Positions 27,637 to 36,619 of a stretch of 64,000 nt of DNA are shown piece after piece; within the stretch, counting starts at the first letter, position 1, and each line of letters begins with the position of its first letter. The notes below the pieces were generated by a model. That model worked only from the letters and a program-made list of their open reading frames with translations. It made no database searches and was not told the origin of the DNA. The translations under genes were made by a program, and so were the position numbers. This stretch comes from Bacteroidia bacterium (GTDB lineage: Bacteria > Bacteroidota > Bacteroidia > Chitinophagales > Chitinophagaceae): positions 1 through 64,000 of the forward strand of contig JAUHYD010000010.1 of NCBI GenBank assembly GCA_030426665.1, read 5' to 3'.

Positions 27637-28020
27637 TTATCCTGGCTACAGTTCAAAAAAGCAATCTGCGAAAATAGCCAAAAAGAACCGTACTTAAGGG
27701 AATTGGGGCATAAATATATGTTAAGAGCAAACAACATTTGCGCAAAGATTCACCGATACCTTTACATTAGCCGTCTATTTACCGCAATCTGCTGTAGCAA
27801 ATAGTTTCAAGTATTAGCATTTAAAACCGGAACCAGACAAACAGACAACTTTTATTTTGACCGTACGGACATTTTATTCACGATACTTAAACGCAACGCT
27901 TTCTTTAAAGTCAGTGTATAAAGAAACTCATTTGATTCGCGATTCGTCGAATGGGCTGAAAATTTCGTTCGTATGAGTTTTGCCGAACGTTGTTAACGAA
28001 CTAAACAAAATAATCTTACA
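27637..28020. other. Intergenic region between the SNF2 and NRPS genes
   Basis: About 385 bases between two divergent genes, holding both promoters. I see no gene. An inverted repeat CGTTCG-N12-CGAACG (27966-27989) lies just upstream of the NRPS -7 box and could be an operator, but it has only six paired bases per arm. The track's TTG start at 27980 falls within that repeat. No RNA element was recognised. Confidence 0.4.
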
Positions 28021-28028
28021 TACCTTTA
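28021..28028 (+). promoter_or_regulatory. Candidate -7 promoter box for the Pls-like NRPS gene
   Basis: TACCTTTA, one base from TAnnTTTG, lies 21 bases before ATG 28049. The track's upstream TTG start (27980) would place the box inside the coding region, so the ATG is preferred. No -33 TTTG is seen. Confidence 0.5.
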
Positions 28029-28048
28029 TAACACCACCAAAACACCAG

Positions 28049-31000
28049 ATGGCTCCCGGAATCATTTTAGGCACATATCGCCCCGACCTCTTGCATGAGG
28101 AAACACTTGCCGATTTGTTTCGTGCAACGGCGAATTTGTATGCGGGAAAAACAGCATTAATTTTTAATCAACAAACACTTACCTATTCTGAGCTTGACAG
28201 GTGGAGCGACGCAATGGCCGACGCTCTTTGCCAAAACGGTGTAAAAGCCGGGGACGCTGTTGGTCTATGGTGGCCACGTAGCCTGGAGCTGCATGTGGCA
28301 GTACTCGGCATAGTAAAAGCAGGCGCTTCCTATGTGCCGTTAGACAAAGAAATGCCGGCAGAGCGAGTAGAAACAGTGCTGAAAGAAGTTGGAGCAAATG
28401 TCTACATAAGTAATGATGCAATAAATATTGATGCACAACAGTTCTTAGTCGTCCCGAAGCCTCAGCCGGGCGAGATTATTTATACTCATAAAGGAGCGAC
28501 GCCGGACAACAATGCATACGTGTTGTATACCTCCGGCAGCACCGGCAAACCGAAAGGAATACCTATTACGCATCGACAGATTTGCCATCTGGTCCGGTCA
28601 GAGCAGTCGCTTCTGGAAATCGACAGCTCAGACAAGGTATACCAGGGGTTTTCCGTGTCATTTGATATGTGGTGCGAAGAGACCTGGGTGAGCTATTTTG
28701 CCGGAGCAACGATATGGGTAGCGGATGCTGCAACAGCTAAGTCTATCGATGAACTAAGCGGTTTGCTAAGAGAACAACAAATTACGATACTACATGCAGT
28801 ACCGAGTCTGCTTGCGGTAATGGATGACGACATACCCTCTCTTCGCCTGGTAAATGCCGGCGGGGAAGCCTGTACCTCTCAAGTATTAGCTCGATGGTCG
28901 GCACCACCACGTCGCTTCTTCAATAGTTACGGACCTACAGAAACCACTGTTAGTGCAACATTTGCAGAGTTAAAACCTGAAGACCCGATAACTATTGGCA
29001 GACCATTACCCAATTATAACCTCGCCGTTATAGATGAAAAACTAAACATCCTCCCTTTTGGCGAACGGGGGGAATTGGTAATTTCCGGACCGGGAGTCTG
29101 CAACGGATATATAAACCGCCCGGACCTCACACAGGAGAAGTTTTTAGAAAAATCCGAATCGTTGCATTTATTGCCGGGCAACAGGATATACAAAACCGGC
29201 GATGCAGCGATTATTAACGAAGACGGAACAATTGATTTTCAGGGAAGACTCGATGACCAGATAAAACTAAGGGGCTATCGGATTGAATTAGGGGAAATTG
29301 AGAACCAGATAAGTAACCTCCCTGACATCATAGCCGCGGCTGTAGCTGTAAAAAAAGACCTGAACGGGCAAGACCACCTCGCAGCATATATCGTTTGCGA
29401 CGACCCCGTAAATATGAATCAGCAGTATGTCAGAGAAGAACTTGCAAAAGTATTGCCGGCATATATGATACCGGCAGTTATTATGCAATTGCCGGAAATG
29501 CCTCGACTACCTAGTGGCAAAATAGACAGGAAGTCACTTCCCGTACCAGCGATGCTGCTTGAGAACATTACACCCGTAGCAGATGAAGTTATTGACATTA
29601 CTGCATCATTGGGAGACAGACTGATTGTTGTGTTAAAACAATTTTTCCCCAACAGAAACATTACTCTTGACAACGACTTCTTTACGGACCTCGGCGGACA
29701 CTCGCTTCTGGCAGCAGCTATGGTGTCCCGGTTACGTAAAGACGCGAACATTCCGCAGGCATCCCTTAAAGACCTATACCTGCATCGGCCGCTGAAGAGT
29801 GTTGTAACCCACTGGGAGTCTAAACCGGTGATAGGCATTAAAGCAAAACGAGTATTTAATAAAATACCTCCGTTGCGTTTCTATACTTGCTGGGCAGCAC
29901 AAACAGTCTCTCTATTACTGATGTACGGCTTATTTGCTGCACAGATCTTCTTCCCTTATATCGGCTATTACATGGTAAAGGAGGAGTTCAATAACATCCC
30001 ATATGCAATAGGAACTGCGCTTTGTTTGTTTCTGTGCATCCCACCGTTTTTCGCCTTTTGCAATGTCGCACTTAAGTGGTTGGTAATAGGTAAAATGAAA
30101 GAAGGAGACTACCCGCTTTGGGGAAGCTATTACTTCAGGTGGTGGTTTGTAAAAACAATGCAACAGTTAATGCCATCCCAATTCCTGAACGGAACACCCT
30201 TGTATTGCGGCTACCTGCGGCGACTCGGAGTAAAAGTCGCGAGGGATGCACAATTGGGGGCTGTAACAATAGGAGCCGAAGATCTGGTAACAATAGGGAG
30301 CGACGTGAGCATTAGTTCGCAAGTAGTGCTAAACAATGCTTTTGTAGAAGACGGTATGCTTAAACTGCGAAGTATCCATCTGGGCGACCACGCATACATC
30401 GGCAGTAGTGCCGTTATTGCGGGTGGCGCTAAAGTTGAAGCATGGGGCGAACTACAAGACCTGAGTCACTTACAAGCAGGTAAAACAATTAAAACTGCTG
30501 AGGTATGGCAAGGTAGCCCGGCAGTCCTTAAAGAGCAAAAAGCAATCGAGGACTTGCCTCAACCCCTTCCTGTTTCTACATTAAAACGCAGAACATACTC
30601 GTGGATATTCACGCTTACTTTATTGCTTTTTCCGGCGGTCGTATTGTTGCCATTGCTTCCAACAATTATCGTAATTCACAATCTGGACAACTCCACCTCT
30701 GACTACGACTTCAGCTATCTGACAGTAACACCTTCATTGGCACTTAGCTATATAATCCTTTTCACACTCACCACAATATTGTTGTCCCGATTACTGCTTA
30801 AAGGCATCAAGCCTGGCAAGTACCCGATTTACAGCATGTTTTATGTACGCAAGTGGTTTGCTGACGAGTTGATGTCTCTATCACTTATCGTATTACACCC
30901 CATGTATGCAACCGTATATGTGTCGCTGCTTTTCAGAGCCCTGGGGGCAAAAATTGGCAATAACACCGAAATATCAACCGCAAGCAGCGTAACACACCCA

Positions 31001-31987
31001 CTCCTCGAAATAGGTAAAGGTGCGTTTGTAGCCGATGCTGTAACACTCGGCGAAACCGATGTAAGAGGACAACAACTAATTCTCGACAAAACCACCATCG
31101 GTAATAATAGTTTCGTTGGCAACAGCGCACTAATTCCGCAGGGGTACAAACTTCCCGGCAGAATGCTAATAGGTGTATTATCGACGCCTCCGTCAGTAGA
31201 GCAAATGAAGGCCAGCGATGCAAAAGACTGGTTTGGCTCGCCGGCTATACCGTTGCCACGCCGACAAGAAAGCAGAGCCTTTCCGGCTACAATGACTTCC
31301 CGCCCCACGCCTCCACGCATTCTGGGAAGGAGCATCGTAGAATTTATCAGAATCATTCTACCTGAGACAATAGTCCTGATTTGCAGTATTCTCTTCATTG
31401 CTTATTGCCACGACCTGGTGGTAAACAAGCCTTGGTGGCGCATCGCAATCGAACTACCCTTTTACTATTTGTTCTTTATGGGGCTACCCGCCTTTCTCAT
31501 TACAGTGATTTTGAAATGGTTAGTCGTTGGCAAGTACAAGCCGGAACAAAAACCAATGTGGACCGCACGCGTATGGACCAGCGAAGCTATTACTGCTATT
31601 TACGAATCATTGGCAGCTCCCTTCCTTCTGGACTTTATGAAAGGCACACCTTGGCTACCGATACTACTGCGTTTTCTTGGAGTTAAGACAGGAAAAAGAG
31701 TGTGGCTGAATACCACCGACATCACAGAACACGACATGGTTGACATAGGCGATGATAGTGCCCTCAATGAAGACTGCGGGCCGCAAACGCACCTGTTTGA
31801 AGACCGGGTAATGAAAGTAGGTAAGGTAAAAATCGGGAAGCGTTGCAGCATCGGGGCTCGCAGCATTGTACTGTACGACACCGAAATGGGCGACGACGTA
31901 AATATTGATGCGCTTTCTCTTGTTATGAAAGGTGAAAATCTTCAGTCAGACAGTGACTGGGTAGGCAGCCCTATAAGACCGGCATAA
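28049..31987 (+). CDS. Pls/PosA-type membrane non-ribosomal peptide synthetase
   Basis: The product is 1312 aa from ATG 28049. Residues about 1-500 are an adenylation domain: 'YVLYTSGSTGKPKG' near 156, 'FDMWCEETW' near 204, 'NSYGPTETT' near 291, 'YKTGD' and 'GRLDDQIKLRGYRIELGEIE'. A peptidyl-carrier domain follows with 'DLGGHSLLAA', the phosphopantetheine Ser near 552. The C-terminal 700 residues hold six membrane segments in three pairs, each pair followed by a soluble domain with hexapeptide-like (left-handed helix) sequence, such as 'IGSDVSISSQVVL' and 'IGKRCSIGARSIVLYD'. This adenylation-carrier-six TM-three tandem domain order is that of Streptomyces poly-epsilon-lysine synthetase and the PosA family. 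No condensation or thioesterase domain is present. It probably makes an isopeptide-linked amino-acid polymer or oligomer at the membrane; the amino acid is not known. Confidence 0.88.
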   Translation: MAPGIILGTYRPDLLHEETLADLFRATANLYAGKTALIFNQQTLTYSELDRWSDAMADALCQNGVKAGDAVGLWWPRSLELHVAVLGIVKAGASYVPLDKEMPAERVETVLKEVGANVYISNDAINIDAQQFLVVPKPQPGEIIYTHKGATPDNNAYVLYTSGSTGKPKGIPITHRQICHLVRSEQSLLEIDSSDKVYQGFSVSFDMWCEETWVSYFAGATIWVADAATAKSIDELSGLLREQQITILHAVPSLLAVMDDDIPSLRLVNAGGEACTSQVLARWSAPPRRFFNSYGPTETTVSATFAELKPEDPITIGRPLPNYNLAVIDEKLNILPFGERGELVISGPGVCNGYINRPDLTQEKFLEKSESLHLLPGNRIYKTGDAAIINEDGTIDFQGRLDDQIKLRGYRIELGEIENQISNLPDIIAAAVAVKKDLNGQDHLAAYIVCDDPVNMNQQYVREELAKVLPAYMIPAVIMQLPEMPRLPSGKIDRKSLPVPAMLLENITPVADEVIDITASLGDRLIVVLKQFFPNRNITLDNDFFTDLGGHSLLAAAMVSRLRKDANIPQASLKDLYLHRPLKSVVTHWESKPVIGIKAKRVFNKIPPLRFYTCWAAQTVSLLLMYGLFAAQIFFPYIGYYMVKEEFNNIPYAIGTALCLFLCIPPFFAFCNVALKWLVIGKMKEGDYPLWGSYYFRWWFVKTMQQLMPSQFLNGTPLYCGYLRRLGVKVARDAQLGAVTIGAEDLVTIGSDVSISSQVVLNNAFVEDGMLKLRSIHLGDHAYIGSSAVIAGGAKVEAWGELQDLSHLQAGKTIKTAEVWQGSPAVLKEQKAIEDLPQPLPVSTLKRRTYSWIFTLTLLLFPAVVLLPLLPTIIVIHNLDNSTSDYDFSYLTVTPSLALSYIILFTLTTILLSRLLLKGIKPGKYPIYSMFYVRKWFADELMSLSLIVLHPMYATVYVSLLFRALGAKIGNNTEISTASSVTHPLLEIGKGAFVADAVTLGETDVRGQQLILDKTTIGNNSFVGNSALIPQGYKLPGRMLIGVLSTPPSVEQMKASDAKDWFGSPAIPLPRRQESRAFPATMTSRPTPPRILGRSIVEFIRIILPETIVLICSILFIAYCHDLVVNKPWWRIAIELPFYYLFFMGLPAFLITVILKWLVVGKYKPEQKPMWTARVWTSEAITAIYESLAAPFLLDFMKGTPWLPILLRFLGVKTGKRVWLNTTDITEHDMVDIGDDSALNEDCGPQTHLFEDRVMKVGKVKIGKRCSIGARSIVLYDTEMGDDVNIDALSLVMKGENLQSDSDWVGSPIRPA

Positions 31988-32045
31988 CAACAGGATTATT
32001 AACAGCCGTCATTTTTTATATCTTGTGTTGCTAACACTATAAAGT

Positions 32046-33188
32046 ATGCAACTTCCCGAAAAACACTCCGCTACCGGAACCACAATATTTACCGTCATGA
32101 GCGCATTGGCAAACAAGCACAATGCTATTAACCTTTCTCAAGGCTTTCCGGACTTTCATATCGACAGCCGGCTGTCAGGGGCACTTGGTGCCGCTACTGA
32201 AAATGGCTTTAACCAATATGCGCCGATGACCGGATTGCCGGAATTGCGTAATGCCATTGGCGCAGGCATTAAAGACAGATATGACGTCGACGTAAACCCT
32301 GATACCGAAATCACAGTTACACCAGGTGCCACTTATGCCATATATACAGCGTTCACTGCAATACTCTCCCCCGGTGATGAAGCGATAGTACTGGAGCCCG
32401 CCTACGACAGCTACATTCCCAACATCGAAATGAATGGCGCCACAGCAGTAAGGATATCGCTAAGTGCCCCGTCATTTTCGGTAGACTGGCAACAGGTAAA
32501 AGACGCGATTACCACACGCACAAAGGCTATAATTGTAAACACTCCACACAACCCCACCGGTGCCATCTGGACAAAAGACGACTGGACCCAACTGGCAGAA
32601 ATAGTCAGAGATACCGATATTATCATTCTCTCTGACGAAGTTTATGAGCAGCTTGTGTTTGACGGAGCACAACACCATAGCGTATTACAAAATGAAGAAT
32701 TGAGAGCAAGAAGTTTTGTATTGTTTTCTTTTGGGAAGGTATATAATAATACGGGCTGGAAAATGGGCTATTGCATTGCCCCTCCGGCGCTCACACAGGC
32801 TTTCCGTCGCATACATCAGTTCTTGTGCTTTACAGTGAACACACCTGCACAATATGCATTGGCACAACATCTGGGTAATAAAACAGAACCGCTAAACGAC
32901 ATCATGCAAGGCAAGCGAGATTACTTCCTGAAACTACTGGCAGAAACACCGTTTACCATTCATGCTCCCGCAAGAGGCAGCTATTTTCAGGTAGCGAGTT
33001 ATGAGCGTATCAGCGACTTACCGGACAAAGAATTTGCTGAGTGGCTTACAATAGAACATGGCGTTGCCACTATCCCGGTTAGCGCATTTTACAGTTCCGG
33101 AAAAGACGATAGACTGATTCGGTTTTGCTTCGCAAAAAAAGAAGAAACGCTTGCGGCGGCTGTCGAAAGATTAAAGGGTATAAGATAA
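32046..33188 (+). CDS. PLP-dependent aminotransferase, methionine aminotransferase-like
   Basis: The product is 380 aa, a class I fold-type I aminotransferase. Features: 'INLSQGFPDFHID' near the N-terminus, 'GLPELRNAIG', 'VTPGATYAIYTAF', 'NTPHNPTGAIW' (substrate and PLP phosphate contacts), 'DEVYEQLVFDG', and the PLP-binding Lys in 'FSFGKVYNNTGWKMGY' near residue 238. The group closest by motif is the YbdL/methionine (kynurenine) aminotransferase subfamily, which transaminates methionine and aromatic amino acids to 2-oxo acids. It starts 58 bases after the NRPS stop on the same strand, so it may be co-transcribed and could be linked to its substrate supply, but this could equally be housekeeping methionine salvage. 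Confidence 0.9.
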   Translation: MQLPEKHSATGTTIFTVMSALANKHNAINLSQGFPDFHIDSRLSGALGAATENGFNQYAPMTGLPELRNAIGAGIKDRYDVDVNPDTEITVTPGATYAIYTAFTAILSPGDEAIVLEPAYDSYIPNIEMNGATAVRISLSAPSFSVDWQQVKDAITTRTKAIIVNTPHNPTGAIWTKDDWTQLAEIVRDTDIIILSDEVYEQLVFDGAQHHSVLQNEELRARSFVLFSFGKVYNNTGWKMGYCIAPPALTQAFRRIHQFLCFTVNTPAQYALAQHLGNKTEPLNDIMQGKRDYFLKLLAETPFTIHAPARGSYFQVASYERISDLPDKEFAEWLTIEHGVATIPVSAFYSSGKDDRLIRFCFAKKEETLAAAVERLKGIR

Positions 33189-33193
33189 GAGTA

Positions 33194-33811
33194 CTATTGC
33201 TCGATTTTTTCTTTAGCAATTGTACTACCTGCTTCATAATTCAAGGCTACCCACTCGGCGAGCTTTTTCGCCATTCTGCCGGCATTCGATGAGGACGACG
33301 CCATCCCCCACTTCATCCCTGCGAAATGGCTATTGACCAGAATCCTGTTATCGTCTGCTATAAACACCATCACTTCTCTTTGGTTAGGATTGTTTCCCAG
33401 CGGACGACTCAGTATCTGCACGACCTCCTTTTTCTTGGGATGGTGATAAACATTTACTCCTTGCGCTTTCAGAAAAGACGCCAATATCTTGACATTTTCA
33501 TTCATAACGAAGGGAGTTCCAATCGTCTGAAAACGTAGGGAGCGCATGTATCTGACAATATGAGAAACAGCCAGCAACAGCAACAATAATACGAGCCCTA
33601 TCGACAATGCCACATGACCTTTGTAACTTATCATCAGGCTTGTCCGCAACATATACGCAGTACTAACAAGAAACGAAACAAAAAGCAAAACTGAAGGCAT
33701 AGTTCGCTTACTAATTCTATAGCGCTTGTGCTCTTTAATAAAGGTAAGGTCTTCGGCAAGGGAGTCTTTCCATTCCGCTCCTTGCGCTACACCATCAGCA
33801 ATCGACTTCAT
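33194..33811 (-). CDS. Hypothetical membrane protein
   Basis: The product is 205 aa from the ATG at 33811; the track start is 17 residues longer without support. Two membrane segments are visible near residues 38-58 and 64-84 ('VLLFVSFLVSTAYML' and 'HVALSIGLVLLLLLLAVSHI'). The C-terminal 110 residues are soluble: 'KILASFLKAQGVNVYHHP', 'REVMVFIADDNRILVNS' and 'HFAGMKWGMASSSSNAGRMAKKL'. I do not recognise a family. It is convergent with the aminotransferase, only five bases apart. Confidence 0.65.
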   Translation of the reverse strand: MKSIADGVAQGAEWKDSLAEDLTFIKEHKRYRISKRTMPSVLLFVSFLVSTAYMLRTSLMISYKGHVALSIGLVLLLLLLAVSHIVRYMRSLRFQTIGTPFVMNENVKILASFLKAQGVNVYHHPKKKEVVQILSRPLGNNPNQREVMVFIADDNRILVNSHFAGMKWGMASSSSNAGRMAKKLAEWVALNYEAGSTIAKEKIEQ

Positions 33812-34089
33812 TATGTAAAAGTAGGATTTAGAACAATTACTTTTACAAAGAGGGAATGCCAACTAAGCACCGAGAAACTTGTCGGTGAAATAATAATATA
33901 GAAAGTGACACTCTTTCATTTTCCTTAATGATTGCCTTTAGTGTTAGAAAACCAGACTCCAGCTTTGGGTAAAGCAAGTTAAATACAGAAATTAATCGCT
34001 TCAATCACAAATACTGGAAAAGCAGGACATCTATATTATATTTTTCAGTACTTTAGTTTATATTTTACACCAAGAAAAATCACACCTAT

Positions 34090-34620
34090 ATGAAATGGTT
34101 TATCATAGTACTCAAGAAATATGCAGTATTTACAGGACGGGCGAGAAGGAAAGAGTTTTGGATGTTTGTCCTTTTCAATATTATATTTAGTATGATAGCC
34201 AGTATCCTCGACAGCATTTTCGGATTTATGTCTTTGTTTGAAAGAGCAGGACTACATAGCTCAGGATTGATATCCTCAATTTATAGTCTTGCTGTAACAA
34301 TTCCAGCTATTGCTGTTACCGTCCGGAGGTTTCATGACATTGGCAAAAGCGGTTGGGTATACTTTCGCTTTTTGATTGCTTTCGTTGTCGCTTTTCTTCT
34401 TGTCTTTGGTTTTCTTGCCTTCAAAATCGTTGACATAGGTGGGCTTGAAAACATGGAAAAGCCGGGCACTTTCATTCTGGCAATAATTTCATTTTTTATT
34501 TTCATTGTGGGGATCAGCATCTGGTTAATTGTACTCTTAGCTAAAGAAGGCGACCGTGGAGAAAACAAATACGGACCAGACCCAAAGGCTGAAGACATGA
34601 TTGACGGGGTAGAAATTTAG
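34090..34620 (+). CDS. DUF805 family inner-membrane protein (copy 1)
   Basis: The product is 176 aa. It begins 'MKWFIIVLKKYAVFTGRARRKEFWMFVLFNI', the standard DUF805 start, with the conserved 'GRARRKEFW', and has the later family motif 'PAIAVTVRRFHDIGKSGW'. Four hydrophobic segments are seen. The tail 'LAKEGDRGENKYGPDPK' is also typical. DUF805 proteins are small membrane proteins of uncertain role. A second copy follows 51 bases downstream on the same strand, so the pair is probably an operon. Confidence 0.9.
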   Translation: MKWFIIVLKKYAVFTGRARRKEFWMFVLFNIIFSMIASILDSIFGFMSLFERAGLHSSGLISSIYSLAVTIPAIAVTVRRFHDIGKSGWVYFRFLIAFVVAFLLVFGFLAFKIVDIGGLENMEKPGTFILAIISFFIFIVGISIWLIVLLAKEGDRGENKYGPDPKAEDMIDGVEI

Positions 34621-34671
34621 AAGATATTATTTACGCACTACCCACTTCCACAACATAAAGTATACGCATTT

Positions 34672-35214
34672 ATGAATTGGTTTATTATTGCATTTAAGCA
34701 ATATCTAACATTTGATGGCAGAGCAAGACGAAAAGAATTCTGGATGTTTACCCTGTTCTATTGCATCTTTCAAATCGTCGCAGGCACATTGGACTACATG
34801 CTCGGGTTATCTCATTCATCCACAATTTCAGAAATCGGAAGTTTAGGTTTAATTTCTATTCTATGCGAGCTGGTGCTACTATTACCTTCTATAGCTGTAA
34901 CGTTTCGCCGGCTTCACGATGTTGGCAAAAGCGGATTTGTATTACTTAGGTTCGCAATCGCATACAAAGTGGCATTAGCGCTATTCGACTATTTTGTGTA
35001 CGAAGCTCCTTCCCCGCGAAAATCGATAGCTGACGCCGGGGAGGTTGCTCTGGGGTCCTTCCGTACGGTAGCATTAGGGCTTTTAATTGTTGGCATCGTT
35101 GTTTGGTTTATCGTAATTCTATCGAAAAAAGGCGATCATGGAGACAACAAATATGGTGCTGACCCTAAGGCTATCAATTTAGATGATGGCATGGGAACAG
35201 AAGTGCCTGACTAA
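34672..35214 (+). CDS. DUF805 family inner-membrane protein (copy 2)
   Basis: The product is 180 aa and is a paralogue of the preceding gene: 'MNWFIIAFKQYLTFDGRARRKEFWMFTLFYC', 'PSIAVTFRRLHDVGKSGFVLLRF' and 'LSKKGDHGDNKYGADPKA' line up with copy 1. Differences lie mainly in the hydrophobic core and in the loop between the last two helices, so the duplication is not very recent. Function is unknown. The two may form a heteromer, but nothing in the sequence proves this. Confidence 0.9.
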   Translation: MNWFIIAFKQYLTFDGRARRKEFWMFTLFYCIFQIVAGTLDYMLGLSHSSTISEIGSLGLISILCELVLLLPSIAVTFRRLHDVGKSGFVLLRFAIAYKVALALFDYFVYEAPSPRKSIADAGEVALGSFRTVALGLLIVGIVVWFIVILSKKGDHGDNKYGADPKAINLDDGMGTEVPD

Positions 35215-35231
35215 GCGAATATAGATGTCCC

Positions 35232-36401
35232 CTACTTATCCGGGGTTTTGAAATGCTTTTCAAAGAATCGGCCGGAAAATCTCATTCCTTTCAGGTCTAT
35301 ATGTATTGCCATCAGGTTTGACAACCATAACACTAACAATGTAGTGAGTACGAAAACGAACAAAACGGCCAAATTATACCCAATTGCCTCATGCAACTGC
35401 AAGAATAAAAAACTGCTGAAGGACCCGATTACCAACGGATGGATCAAGTATAGCGAAAAAGATACCAAGCCTAAAAACCGTAGTGGACGTAAACTAAAAA
35501 ACGCCTGCAACCGGGTAGACAACATAACGGATAGAATAAATAAAAACCCTCCGAGTATATGAAAAGTATTCTTCAACGCTAGTATACCCGCCGGTAGCTT
35601 GTCATATATCGTCCCTTCAATATGCCCTTCGTGATAGGAACCCAATAACAACCCGGCTGACATCATTAATATTACTATTACCAGGTTTGAATACTTCTTT
35701 ACTTTTTCCAGGTTACGCTCTACATAATTCAATGCTATGCCTAATACAAAACAAGTGTAGAGCGTTTTGTTGATGAGAATAAGAACCAATCCAAAGACCA
35801 AAAATGAAATCAACTTCCGCCGGGTATTATGCGTCAGTGCGAGCAACGCAAAAACCAACATGGAGCCAAACAGCTCAATAGACATAGTCCACAACGTAGT
35901 ATCGAAAGAGTTGTTTCCCAGCAGCATTGTTCCATACAATAAGCTTTTCAGAAACTCCCGGAACGGATGCTCCATCAACCAGAAACTACCCAACCAGTCC
36001 TCTGAGTGCGTTATAGCACCGGCAGCAACATTAAAATAAGCACCGGAAATCATCAATATGTATGCGAGAACAATCGTAACCCCAACAGGGATATATAATC
36101 GCAAATATCGCTTTTGGGCCGCTGCAACTAAGACATTTACGTCTTCGGTTTTGAAATACTTTCTGCTTAGCACATACCCACTAAGAATAAAAAATATATG
36201 AACGCAAAAACTACCGCTTGTCAAGAAGCTGAAAACACTTTTTCCATACCACACGTCCCAACCACTCAAATGAGAATCTGCCATTACGCCATTGAAGTAA
36301 GCAGGGTGAAACGCCAACCCAAAATGATGCAGGAAAACACAAAAAGCTGCCAACCCTCTGATGCCGTCCAGGTAGAATATTTTGCCCGATGCTGTTTTCA
36401 T
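35232..36401 (-). CDS. Acyltransferase 3 family membrane protein (OafA/YrhL-like)
   Basis: The product is 389 aa from the ATG at 36401 ('MKTASGKIFYLDGIRGLAAF'); the track's longer start adds 22 atypical residues. The hallmark N-terminus 'YLDGIRGLAAFCVFLHH' gives the R and H of the family active site, and 'FFILSGYVLSRKYF' follows near residue 80. About ten membrane segments follow. Such proteins transfer acyl groups (often acetyl) onto surface sugars, glycolipids or antibiotic-like molecules from the cytoplasmic side. No sugar-biosynthesis gene is adjacent, so the acceptor is unknown. Confidence 0.9.
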   Translation of the reverse strand: MKTASGKIFYLDGIRGLAAFCVFLHHFGLAFHPAYFNGVMADSHLSGWDVWYGKSVFSFLTSGSFCVHIFFILSGYVLSRKYFKTEDVNVLVAAAQKRYLRLYIPVGVTIVLAYILMISGAYFNVAAGAITHSEDWLGSFWLMEHPFREFLKSLLYGTMLLGNNSFDTTLWTMSIELFGSMLVFALLALTHNTRRKLISFLVFGLVLILINKTLYTCFVLGIALNYVERNLEKVKKYSNLVIVILMMSAGLLLGSYHEGHIEGTIYDKLPAGILALKNTFHILGGFLFILSVMLSTRLQAFFSLRPLRFLGLVSFSLYLIHPLVIGSFSSFLFLQLHEAIGYNLAVLFVFVLTTLLVLWLSNLMAIHIDLKGMRFSGRFFEKHFKTPDK

Positions 36402-36619
36402 TGTTAAATATGACCGTTCAGTACCCTTCAAAACGAATCCGACTGCCAAGGTATTGAAAGTAGCCAAAATCAGTACATTTTTTTTGAAATCAATGCTATT
36501 TACACGCCGGGGTGTGTTTAGTGCGAAAATGCTTCTACTCCATCTTTCGATTCTTATACCTGACCTGAAGCATAATATTTATTAGAAAATACCGTTACTT
36601 TCATTAGATTGCTGACTCT

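Noticed and set aside
27966-27989. Operator-like inverted repeat CGTTCG-N12-CGAACG before the NRPS gene
   Set aside because: Only six paired bases per arm and no known regulator nearby. It is mentioned in the intergenic entry but not claimed as a site.
30841-31398. 185-aa minus ORF inside the NRPS gene
   Set aside because: It is fully antisense to conserved NRPS domains and has no recognisable motif.
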